This document shows positions 27,351-35,164 of a stretch of 64,000 nt of DNA, in pieces. The notes beneath the pieces were generated by a model. That model worked only from the letters and a program-made list of their open reading frames with translations, did not search any database and had not been told where the DNA came from. The stretch is taken from contig WRJC01000015.1 in the NCBI GenBank assembly GCA_009782405.1, forward strand, positions 7,635 to 71,634, read 5' to 3'. Source of the DNA: Oscillospiraceae bacterium (GTDB taxonomy: Bacteria > Bacillota_A > Clostridia > Oscillospirales > WRJC01). A program made the translations under genes and the position numbers. The first letter of the stretch is position 1. Every line of letters starts with the position of its first letter.

Positions 27351-28379
27351 TTAAAGGCGTTCCGCCAAAAAATCATAGGCTTTGGCGCCCGAAATCTGAT
27401 GGTCGCCTTCAAAAATGTCTATGTCTATGCAATCTTTTGCCCCTAAGCGTGAATAAAGGGTTCCGAGCCGCGCATATGAACGTTTAACGGCATCTATGGG
27501 AAATATGGAATCGGCTGTCCCGGCTTCCAAGAGCAGCGGGCGCGGGGCGATGAGCGCGAACAGTTCCGCCATCTCGCCGTATTTCAAAAGTCCGGGGATA
27601 AAATTGTCGATGCAGTGATGGATGCTCATTATGCTGTCTTTGAATGTGCAAAAATATCCGCTGACTACGCACGCCTTCACTTCTTTGTTGTAGGCGGCGA
27701 AAAACGAAGAAACCAGTCCCCCGCCGGAAATGCCCATCGATCCGATCCGGTCGGGGTCTGTTTCTTTTCGCGCCGCCAAATATTCGAACATGCGCTGGGC
27801 CTGCCATACGCGGATGCCCGCCATGGTTTTGCCGTACATGAACAACTGCGTGGACAGCATATGGCACGAGCTGCCCTCGGCCGGCTGCCCCGCATGTGGG
27901 GCGAGCATGAGCTCGCCGAAACCGAATAATTCCGGGGCTGCCACCACAAAACCTTTTTTGGCGAGTTCCACCGCGAAATTTTTTTGATAACCCGGGTCTT
28001 TCCCCTCCGGCTTTTCTTCTCCTTTTTCGGTGAGCCCCACTATGTCCGCCGCCCCGTAGCCGTGGCCCGCCAAGGCTATCACAGCGGGGCAAAATTTATC
28101 CGCTTTGTCCGGAACCAGAATATATGCGGGGGCTTTGAATCCGGAATCCACCATGTATTCGATTTTTTGCCTTTTGTAGCCGTCGCAAACGGTTTCGGAC
28201 AAGATTTGCGCATCTAACGGGCACCGTTTGGGCATTTCCCCGAGGCAGGATATGTAGGCTTTGCCCATATCCTGCGAAAATTTTTCGAAATCCTCCCTGC
28301 CTCCTATTTCGCCTATGTCGAATTCGCTTTTGTTTTTTGCGTACAGGAATTCCATGTATCCGTCTACATTGTATGCCAT
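27351..28379 (-). CDS. Alpha/beta-hydrolase, acetyl-xylan-esterase-like
   Basis: ATG 28379 follows CGGAGGAAAA, giving 342 residues; an extension to 28430 lacks a ribosome site. The hydrolase core shows IALAGHGYGAAD (oxyanion strand), MGISGGGL with the nucleophile Ser, IAPRPLLLEAGTADSIFP with the Asp, and FEGDHQISG with the His. It shares N-terminal layout with the esterase at 4364-5389. No signal peptide. It stands alone between convergent and divergent genes. Removal of acyl groups from imported sugars is plausible in this setting. Confidence 0.78.
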   Translation of the reverse strand: MAYNVDGYMEFLYAKNKSEFDIGEIGGREDFEKFSQDMGKAYISCLGEMPKRCPLDAQILSETVCDGYKRQKIEYMVDSGFKAPAYILVPDKADKFCPAVIALAGHGYGAADIVGLTEKGEEKPEGKDPGYQKNFAVELAKKGFVVAAPELFGFGELMLAPHAGQPAEGSSCHMLSTQLFMYGKTMAGIRVWQAQRMFEYLAARKETDPDRIGSMGISGGGLVSSFFAAYNKEVKACVVSGYFCTFKDSIMSIHHCIDNFIPGLLKYGEMAELFALIAPRPLLLEAGTADSIFPIDAVKRSYARLGTLYSRLGAKDCIDIDIFEGDHQISGAKAYDFLAERL

Positions 28380-28548
28380 TATTTTTTCCTCCGTATTTGT
28401 TGATTCATAAAAATTCATAAGTATTCGCATAATTGCATTTTACCATACAAAAACAAAAATATCAACCGAAAATTAACAAAATACACCTATTATTTATATA
28501 TTTTTTTTGTATATAATGGACATATGCCAAAAAAGGGGGGTTATGCGC

Positions 28549-29970
28549 ATGAAAAAAAACGATTCCGGGCGTCTGCCGCTGAAGAGGGTTCTTTCTTTCG
28601 CAGTCGGCGACATATTCGGCGGCGGCTCTTTTAACATCATCAACTTCCTGTATCCCGGTTTTCTCGCTTTTGCGGTGGGGCTTCCCGCGCACACGGCGGG
28701 CATGGTGATGATGGCGGCGCGGATTTTCGATGCCGTTTCTGATCCTGCGATGGGTTTTGTTTCAGATCGGATGCGCGTCAAATTCGGCACGAGGCGGGGT
28801 TCGCTCGTGGCTTCGGCTCCGCTTATCGCGCTATCCATGTTTTTGATGTTCTATCCGTATCAAAACCCGAGCGTGACAGCCAGGTTTTTGCTTGTTTTGG
28901 CTTCGTACATTTTCTTTTGCGCGGTCCAGACTTCGGTCATGATACCGTATTTTTCGCTTTCGAGCGAAATCACGGAAGATTACACCGAGAGGGCCAGGCT
29001 CACTTCGGTTCGCCTCGGTTTTTCCATTTTTTCCTCGATTGTCTGCGTCGCGGTGCCCGGCATAATCGTGGACAGCTTTGAGGGCAATACCGGATATATC
29101 GCCATGAGCCTGAGTTTCGGGGCGCTTTTCATGGTCTGCATAGGGATCACGGGACTCTTCGCCAAAGAGGGGGTCTCTCCCCCGAAAAAGGCCGAACCGT
29201 TTTCCTTCGGGGATTTCGTCAGGCCGTTTCGGTCAAAACCGTTTCGGCAATATTTATATATTTTCATATGCTGCCAGATGACGATGGCGATCATGAGCGC
29301 ATTGTTTTTCTTCTATGTGGATTTTTGCTTTCACAGCGAGGCCACGCGGAGCGGCGAAAGCAACATAACCGGGCTTATTGGCGCGGCGCTCATGTTCGGG
29401 ATGCAGATCGTGGCTCTGCCGTTTTATCTGGCGCTGATCAAAAAAACGAGCAAAACTATGGTTTACATCGTCGGCTCGATCATCTGGATAGCCGGGGCGC
29501 TGTTTTTGCTTGCCATACCGGCGAATTCGAGCCCCGCTTTCATATATGCGCTCGCGGCGGTTTTGGGTTTTGGCATAAGCGGGCCGGGGCTGATCCCGCA
29601 CGCGATATTCGCCGACGTGGTCGATGCCGGAACATTGCAGTTTGGCATATGCTCCGCAGGCGCTTTTTCCGGCATTGCGAATTTCATAAACAAAATGGCA
29701 CAGGCACTGGGGCTTGCTTTTGTGATGTTTGGAATAGGCGCGGCCGGATTCATCGAGCAGAAACTCGGGGAGGCCCCGGTGACAGAACAGTCCGCTTCGG
29801 CGCAGGGCGCGATAAAACTCATAATGGCGCTGGCCCCGCTCGCATTCATGTCGATTGGGATTTTTGTCTGCACAAGGTACAGGCTAAACAAAGAAAAGCA
29901 CGCAGAAGTGCTTTCCGCCATCGAAAACGGTAGCAAGGAAAAAAAAGCGGAGGTTTTGAAATCATTGTGA
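28549..29970 (+). CDS. GPH-family (MelB-like) sugar:cation symporter
   Basis: The protein has 473 residues with about twelve membrane helices. LSFAVGDIFGGGSFN, ARIFDAVSDPAMGFVSDRM, the Arg-rich loop KFGTRRGS and EITEDYTERARLTSVR are marks of the glycoside-pentoside-hexuronide family within the MFS, which imports sugars with Na+ or H+. ATG 28549 lies eight bases after AAGGGGGG, while the ATG at 28543 is too close. The gene shares its stop with the GTG start of the acyltransferase gene, so the two are coupled. Confidence 0.87.
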   Translation: MKKNDSGRLPLKRVLSFAVGDIFGGGSFNIINFLYPGFLAFAVGLPAHTAGMVMMAARIFDAVSDPAMGFVSDRMRVKFGTRRGSLVASAPLIALSMFLMFYPYQNPSVTARFLLVLASYIFFCAVQTSVMIPYFSLSSEITEDYTERARLTSVRLGFSIFSSIVCVAVPGIIVDSFEGNTGYIAMSLSFGALFMVCIGITGLFAKEGVSPPKKAEPFSFGDFVRPFRSKPFRQYLYIFICCQMTMAIMSALFFFYVDFCFHSEATRSGESNITGLIGAALMFGMQIVALPFYLALIKKTSKTMVYIVGSIIWIAGALFLLAIPANSSPAFIYALAAVLGFGISGPGLIPHAIFADVVDAGTLQFGICSAGAFSGIANFINKMAQALGLAFVMFGIGAAGFIEQKLGEAPVTEQSASAQGAIKLIMALAPLAFMSIGIFVCTRYRLNKEKHAEVLSAIENGSKEKKAEVLKSL

Positions 29971-31223
29971 ATAACAAAAAAAACGCGGGCCATAATGTAA
30001 AAAAGCCGAACGCTTTCCTGTATTTTTTGGTGTACATAATATTTTACCCGTTTTTGAAAATCATGTTCCGGCTGAAAGTGAACCGGACAAACTACCATCC
30101 GCCCAAGGGGGCTTTCATCGTGGTGAGCAACCACAAGTCCTTCATGGATTTTTTGCTGACGATGCTCACCCTGTACCCGAAACGCTTCAACGCCGTGGCG
30201 GCCCAAAAGTTTTTTTTCTACAAGCCGCTCAATAAATTGCTGCCTGTTATGGGCGCCATACCTAAAAATTTGTTCGACGCGGACATCCGCTCCATAATCG
30301 CGATCAAGTCGGTGCTCAAGCGCGGCGGCAGGATACTCTTGTTCCCCGAGGGGCGCTGCACGGTGCACGGCCCCTATATGGGCATGCAAAAAACTACCGG
30401 CAGCCTGCTCAAGGGGCTCGGCGTGCCGGTGGCGAGCTGCAACATCGAAGGCGCGTACAATTGCATGCCATTTTGGAGAAAGGGTTTCAGGTTCGGGCGC
30501 GAGAGGGTCACGCTGGCAAATCTGTTTTCCGCCGACGATTTGAAAGCCATGTCCGTGGACGAGATAAACGCGGCAGTCGACCGCAGGCTCGGCGGTCTCG
30601 ACGCGCCGCCGCCAAAAAAACCGTTTCGCCTGCTTTTTGCCAAGCGGCTCGCCGAGGGTCTGGAGAACATCATATACCATTGCCCCAAATGCGAAAGCGA
30701 ATTCGCTTTGAAGACAAAAGGCAACGATATTTGGTGCACGTCATGCGGCAATGCCGCCACATTGGACAAATACGGGAAACTGTCGCCGAAAGCGGGGAGT
30801 TTTGTCCCCGAGAGCGTGGAAGAATGGTACAAAGAGCAGTCAATGCACGAAATGGGCTCCTTGACGGAAGACACGGAGATAAAAACACGGGTCACGGTGC
30901 GGATGCAGTCAAAAAAAGAGGGCACGGGAGTGGAGGCTTGCGGGCAGGGGACGCTCGCCCTGAATTCCAAGGGCTGGCTTTATGAAGGACAGCTTTGGGG
31001 CGCGGAAGCCTCGGTGCATTTTCCCATCGGGCTCGTTCCGGCGCTGCCCTTTGACCCAAACGACGACTTTCAAATATACGCCGAAAGCAAGCTCTATATA
31101 TTCACCCCGGAAAACGCCCGGGCAAGCGCCAAATACGCCACAATCGGGGAATGCGCCTACTGGAAGTTCGGTCCCGGCCAGATGACCCCCGGGCACAACA
31201 GCGGGTTTTGCGGGGGGGAATAA
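29967..31223 (+). CDS. PlsC-like acyltransferase with C-terminal zinc ribbon
   Basis: The protein has 418 residues, starting with GTG inside the stop of the symporter gene (GTGA). Residues 1-210 form a lysophospholipid acyltransferase domain with a hydrophobic anchor, the catalytic SNHKSFMDF (H-x4-D) and FPEGRCTVHGP. A zinc ribbon follows near residue 235 (CPKCESEF then CTSCGN), with a further 150-residue strand-rich domain. PlsC enzymes put the second fatty acid on glycerol phosphate at the membrane. The added ribbon and C-terminal domain are not part of standard PlsC, so the acceptor may be another molecule. Confidence 0.82.
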   Translation: MNNKKNAGHNVKKPNAFLYFLVYIIFYPFLKIMFRLKVNRTNYHPPKGAFIVVSNHKSFMDFLLTMLTLYPKRFNAVAAQKFFFYKPLNKLLPVMGAIPKNLFDADIRSIIAIKSVLKRGGRILLFPEGRCTVHGPYMGMQKTTGSLLKGLGVPVASCNIEGAYNCMPFWRKGFRFGRERVTLANLFSADDLKAMSVDEINAAVDRRLGGLDAPPPKKPFRLLFAKRLAEGLENIIYHCPKCESEFALKTKGNDIWCTSCGNAATLDKYGKLSPKAGSFVPESVEEWYKEQSMHEMGSLTEDTEIKTRVTVRMQSKKEGTGVEACGQGTLALNSKGWLYEGQLWGAEASVHFPIGLVPALPFDPNDDFQIYAESKLYIFTPENARASAKYATIGECAYWKFGPGQMTPGHNSGFCGGE

Positions 31224-31336
31224 AGCGGAAGCGGCGTAGTTTAACTATGGAAGAAGTAAATGGCCCAACACAAAATCACGCAAGAAGACCTCGATGCTGC
31301 GGAGGAGGACGAATTTTAATGAATTCTTTCACAGTC

Positions 31337-31368
31337 AATGGCAGGAAAGCTATTGTCTTCCTGCCATT
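31337..31368. repeat. Perfect 11-bp inverted repeat (hairpin)
   Basis: AATGGCAGGAA (31337-31347) and TTCCTGCCATT (31358-31368) flank a ten-base loop. No U-tract follows on either strand, so it is at best a weak terminator. The 235 bases between 31224 and 31458 otherwise hold no convincing gene; a 19-codon frame at 31259-31318 was seen but is unsupported. Confidence 0.65.
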
Positions 31369-31458
31369 TGGGTAAAATGCGTCACGCTGTTCATTTGAAT
31401 AATTTAAACGTTTGCCAAAAAATATTTTCTTTAAAAATTTTTGGAGGAAACCTTAAAC

Positions 31459-31830
31459 TTAGGATACTATTTCGTCAAAAATGTCGGAAAGGCATTGGTA
31501 ATAATTGGTCTCGTTCTCTAATTGTTCTTTGTTGCTGCCAATAGTTCTTATCGCTTGACCTAACATCGAACCAACTATGTAGGACATTTTTTTTCCCTTA
31601 CGGTCATTCTTCATGTTCTCAGATATATTTGCCTTGGTCATTTGTTTGCTTTTACCGAAATCTTTTATGCTGACAAACGCATAACGCCCTAGCCGTTTGA
31701 CGCGAATACAGAAGCTAAAATAGTCTTCTCTATGCTCTGGATGACACAGCACAAGACAGGGTTCGGTCGAAGAGTTAAATAAACCCCCGGATTTTACTTG
31801 CTCTTCATAAATAGCCATTGGAATCTTCAT
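31459..31830 (-). CDS. Hypothetical protein, possibly 5'-truncated
   Basis: The called frame has 123 residues (IPMAIYEEQ, CLVLCHPEHREDYFSFCI, SKQMTKANISENMKN), looks soluble and resembles uncharacterised clostridial proteins. The codons before the ATG (31831-31869) stay open in the same frame and read like protein (ELFCQALLTYAED), right up to the TGA of the upstream kinase gene. The gene may therefore have lost its own start. No good ribosome site precedes ATG 31830. Function unknown. GC is lower than in neighbours. Confidence 0.5.
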   Translation of the reverse strand: MKIPMAIYEEQVKSGGLFNSSTEPCLVLCHPEHREDYFSFCIRVKRLGRYAFVSIKDFGKSKQMTKANISENMKNDRKGKKMSYIVGSMLGQAIRTIGSNKEQLENETNYYQCLSDIFDEIVS

Positions 31831-31869
31831 ATCTTCCGCGTAAGTTAAGAGCGCTTGACAAAATAATTC

Positions 31870-32409
31870 TCATGTGCTTTCTAATAGATTTTTGAACGAT
31901 GTACATTTAACAGGGTAGTTTAGCAACTCTATAATTTTATCTGCACATTCTTCCGGTGTATTGGCGAATGTGTTTACGGTTATATCATATTTATCCTGTG
32001 GAAACATATCGTCAAGCTGACTTTCAGCCAAACCGATTTGACGATTTTCGCGTTCATTTTCCCTGCGGCGCAATTCTTCTACCGGACAAAATACATTAAC
32101 GTACAAGACCGGATTTTCATAAAGAATTTTAACGAAGCTTCCCCTTACAGGTACGAAATCAATGATAAAATCAACGCCTAAATCTAAAAATAGTTTTAGT
32201 GTATTGCGTGTTATCAAATCAATTTTCGGAAATATTATATTATTTTCATAAATTATCGGCTTTATTCCATTGTTTGGTCCCATTTCCCAAAAAATATCGC
32301 CTGAAACTAAAAAGAAAGGTTCCGGCAACCGCGTTTGCAATGTCCTTGCAAGAGTTGTTTTCCCCGAACTTGACACCCCTTCAAGATATATTATTTTACC
32401 TTTGTGCAT
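31870..32409 (-). CDS. P-loop kinase, chloramphenicol-phosphotransferase-like
   Basis: The protein has 179 residues and a Walker A motif LEGVSSSGKTT at residues 9-19, followed by SGDIFWEMGPNN, DFIIDFVPVRG and CPVEELRRRENERENRQIG (lid arginines). This pattern is that of CPT-like and related small kinases that phosphorylate small molecules such as antibiotics. The CPT label indicates fold and not a proven resistance. It is cytoplasmic. The next gene downstream continues in the same reading frame after its stop. Confidence 0.75.
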   Translation of the reverse strand: MHKGKIIYLEGVSSSGKTTLARTLQTRLPEPFFLVSGDIFWEMGPNNGIKPIIYENNIIFPKIDLITRNTLKLFLDLGVDFIIDFVPVRGSFVKILYENPVLYVNVFCPVEELRRRENERENRQIGLAESQLDDMFPQDKYDITVNTFANTPEECADKIIELLNYPVKCTSFKNLLEST

Positions 32410-32502
32410 ATTTCATTCGAAATACCTTTCAAATTATAAAGCATTGAAATTGCGGCCATGAACGAAAAACAAAAACCAGAGCAGAATACTATAATGTTTC
32501 TT

Positions 32503-33456
32503 TCACATACTGATCTTTGCGTACATGACGCTTTTTCGGTTATATGTGTAGACGACATGGAGAAATCCCCCCGCTTCTATCATCGACGGATATGAGTATT
32601 CCCCCTCCGAACTTTCCAGATTCAATGTTTTGACCCAGTTCGCTCCGTTATCTTCGGATTTTGAAAGGGCGAGCGGGGTTCGCGCCCCCCAGTTTTCCCC
32701 GACCGGATTATATGCCAAATACAGATTGCCCTCCGAATAGACCGCATCCAATCCGCTGTTGTTGTTCGGAATGGCGGTTTTGTACGCTTTGCCCCATGTG
32801 AGCCCTCCGTCGGCCGAATCGCTGCGGTAGACCGCGCCCGCATCGCTGCGCATGAATGCGTGCGCGCCCGATTCCGATTCCCATATGGACGGCTGTATGA
32901 GGTTCGCATCCGCCGCAATCAGCGGCCGCGCCGTCCATGCGAGCCCGTCGTCCGATATGTCGATGAAGGCGTTCCATTTGTTTTTTGAGCGTTTTGCGGA
33001 TTCGTCTTCTTCTATGGATGCGGGCGCGAGGATCAAGGCGTTTTTTGTTCTCACCGGCTTGTTTTTTACGGGACCCCTGCCGCCGCTGTCCCCTTTTACA
33101 AGCTCGGTTTCATTTGACCAGGCGCCGTTTTCCAGTATTCGGAAAAACGTCTGCCATGAGGTGATTTTTTTGCCTTTTTTGTAGTACAGAAAAAGCCTGT
33201 GCCCCAGCGAAAACAAAACCGGATTCCAATGCGGCACGTTTTGGTCCGCGGACAGCCTGACCGGAACCGCCCAGGCGCTTTTTTCGCCGCTGTCTTTTTT
33301 CGACAGCCATATGCCCACGTCGTCGGCGCCCTCGCGCGAGCCTCCGAACCACGCGGCGTACAAAACTCCCCCGTGTTCCGCAATCGTCGAAGCGTGGCAG
33401 GAAAGCGTGGGCGCGTTTGATGTTTCGAATATCGGTTTTTGCGATATGATCTCCAT
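32503..33456 (-). CDS. Sialidase-like six-bladed propeller (BNR repeats)
   Basis: ATG 33456 behind ACGAGGTC gives 317 residues; the longer frame to 33597 has no ribosome site. Asp-box-like repeats appear as SADGGLTWG and SEDNGANWV, with LYAAWFGGSREGADDVGIWLS at the start and GEYSYPSMIEAGGFLHVVYTYNRK at the end, as in the GH33-like BNR family. There is no signal peptide, so it would act in the cytoplasm. True sialidase activity is not certain: the Arg triad cannot be assigned by eye. Confidence 0.75.
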   Translation of the reverse strand: MEIISQKPIFETSNAPTLSCHASTIAEHGGVLYAAWFGGSREGADDVGIWLSKKDSGEKSAWAVPVRLSADQNVPHWNPVLFSLGHRLFLYYKKGKKITSWQTFFRILENGAWSNETELVKGDSGGRGPVKNKPVRTKNALILAPASIEEDESAKRSKNKWNAFIDISDDGLAWTARPLIAADANLIQPSIWESESGAHAFMRSDAGAVYRSDSADGGLTWGKAYKTAIPNNNSGLDAVYSEGNLYLAYNPVGENWGARTPLALSKSEDNGANWVKTLNLESSEGEYSYPSMIEAGGFLHVVYTYNRKSVMYAKISM

Positions 33457-33662
33457 GAATATGACCTCGTTTTTTAATAATTTGTTCTCATTATACCCCG
33501 CAAACAGGCAAATGTCAAGCAGGGAATGATGACAGCCGCAAGCGAAGCATATTTTTTTTGAAAAATTTTGAAGTGATTTCATGTTTTTTTGCGTCATATA
33601 TATCGAGTCGGCTTAAAAAAAGCGCTGTGAACACAAAAAAACGGGTTTGCGGGAGGGGAGAA

Positions 33663-34175
33663 ATGGAGTTTGAACAGATTGTTTTGAAATATCAGAATCT
33701 CGTCTATACAGTCTGCCATAATATACTCAAAAATCCGCACGACGCGGAAAATGCCGCACAGGAAACGTTTTTGTCGGCGTATCTCGATATTTCAAAAACC
33801 CCAGGGAATGCGCGAATAAACGACTTGAAATCGTGGCTTTGCAAAATCGCGGCGAATAAATCGGTTGATTTCAGGCGCAGGAATTGTAAAATCGCACAAA
33901 ACGAGCAAAGTTTCGAGATCCTGGAATTTGGGATAGGCGACAAGGCAAATGTTGAAAATCAAGCGGAGCAAAAAGAGCGGGCAAAAAAATTGCACGAAGT
34001 GATATCTGCCATGCCCGACAAATACGCGAACGCGATAAAAGCGTTTTATTTTGAGCAAATGTCCGTAAAAGAGATTGCAAAGCATTACAGCCTTCCCGAA
34101 AAAACCGTTGAAACGCATTTGTACCGGGCGAAAAAAATGATAAAAGAAAGGTGGTGCGCGCTCGACAATGGATGA
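33663..34175 (+). CDS. Sigma-70 family RNA polymerase sigma factor (ECF-type)
   Basis: ATG 33663 after GGGAGGGGAG gives 170 residues. Region 2 is seen in YTVCHNILKNPHDAENAAQETFLSAY and region 4 in MPDKYANAIKAFYFEQMSVKEIAKHYSLPEKTVETHLYRAKKMIK, the usual ECF layout without regions 1 and 3. The next gene overlaps by eight bases and probably encodes its anti-sigma factor. ECF factors answer envelope or extracytoplasmic signals. Confidence 0.9.
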   Translation: MEFEQIVLKYQNLVYTVCHNILKNPHDAENAAQETFLSAYLDISKTPGNARINDLKSWLCKIAANKSVDFRRRNCKIAQNEQSFEILEFGIGDKANVENQAEQKERAKKLHEVISAMPDKYANAIKAFYFEQMSVKEIAKHYSLPEKTVETHLYRAKKMIKERWCALDNG

Positions 34176-34536
34176 TAAAAATCTTGGCAATGCAGGCGAA
34201 TTTGAAGAGGCTTTGCTCGACGACGAAAATTTTTTTGAAGCATTCATAAAAAGCTGCGAACAATCCCTTCTGCCCGCGCCTGACGGTTTTGTTTTTTCGG
34301 TCATGGACAAAATAGAAAAAATGGAGGCGAAAAATTCCCTGGCTGCAAAAGCGATCCCCGTTATAGGCAGGAAGATACGCGCGGCGATATGCTTTTGCAG
34401 TGCATTTGTGATAATGGTCTCGGAATTTTCAGGCATAAACGAAAAGATTTTCAATTTTGCCGCAAACGCCTTGGCTCCCGACAACATCCAAAAAATCGGC
34501 GAATTTCTGAATATAATATCAAAATTAAAACAATAA
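34168..34536 (+). CDS. Probable anti-sigma factor (small membrane protein)
   Basis: The protein has 122 residues: an acidic N-terminal half with no membrane segment, then one hydrophobic helix (about residues 70-87, IRAAICFCSAFVIMVSEF) and a short outer tail. It overlaps the sigma-factor gene, the usual arrangement for a sigma/anti-sigma pair. No zinc-binding HxxxCxxC motif is present. Assignment rests on context and topology. Confidence 0.6.
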   Translation: MDDKNLGNAGEFEEALLDDENFFEAFIKSCEQSLLPAPDGFVFSVMDKIEKMEAKNSLAAKAIPVIGRKIRAAICFCSAFVIMVSEFSGINEKIFNFAANALAPDNIQKIGEFLNIISKLKQ

Positions 34537-34560
34537 AATAAAATGTCAGGAGAGATAAAA

Positions 34561-35148
34561 ATGCATAAAAACAAATTTTTGACTTTTTTGTTTGCGGTGG
34601 TTCCCGGCTGCGGGCATATGTACCTGGGGTACATGAAAAGAGGCGTGGAATATATGGCCATGTTCGCCGCGTCGATCTATCTTGCGGTTGTTTGCACCAA
34701 GTACCGCTTTGAGGCCATAGGCGTGATTTTCCTGATTGTTTTGCCCGTCATATGGCTTTACCAGATGTTCGACGCGATTCATACCGTTTCGCAGATGAGG
34801 CGGATGGAGCTGGAATTTCCCGTGGACGACGGGTTTTTCATCCCGGGGATTTCGCATGTGGCAAACTTGAAAGCGCTCGACTTTTTCAAGAAGGCGAAAG
34901 TCGCCAAAACGATCGCGGCAATTCTCATATGCATCGGGGTATATGCCTTGCTTTCGGATCTGTCGCGCGTGATATCTGCGAGGTTTCAAATTGGCGAAAT
35001 CGAATATTATGTCGATGAAATATACAGCCGGGTTTTCGACCTGATAATCAGGTATATTCCATCCGTCGCGGTCTCGCTGCTTTTGATCGTGGGCGGGATA
35101 AGGCTTCTTGCAGGAAACAAAAGCAAAGGCGGGGAGGATGGCGAGTGA
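34561..35148 (+). CDS. Membrane protein of unknown function
   Basis: ATG 34561 behind GTCAGGAGAG gives 195 residues. Two or three helices occur at the N-terminus (LTFLFAVVPGCGHMYLGYMKRG resembles a TM2-type turn with Gly-x-Gly), a charged middle portion, and two more helices near residues 118-135 and 165-185. It is cotranscribed with the sigma and anti-sigma genes and may be part of the same response. No function is assigned. Confidence 0.65.
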   Translation: MHKNKFLTFLFAVVPGCGHMYLGYMKRGVEYMAMFAASIYLAVVCTKYRFEAIGVIFLIVLPVIWLYQMFDAIHTVSQMRRMELEFPVDDGFFIPGISHVANLKALDFFKKAKVAKTIAAILICIGVYALLSDLSRVISARFQIGEIEYYVDEIYSRVFDLIIRYIPSVAVSLLLIVGGIRLLAGNKSKGGEDGE

Positions 35149-35164
35149 GCGTGAGCTTCAAATG

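Noticed and set aside
31259..31318. 19-codon frame with GGAAGAAG nearby, considered as a small protein
   Set aside because: Too short, no promoter, no independent support.
31870..32409. Calling the P-loop kinase a chloramphenicol resistance gene
   Set aside because: The fold match does not establish substrate, and nothing nearby suggests resistance.
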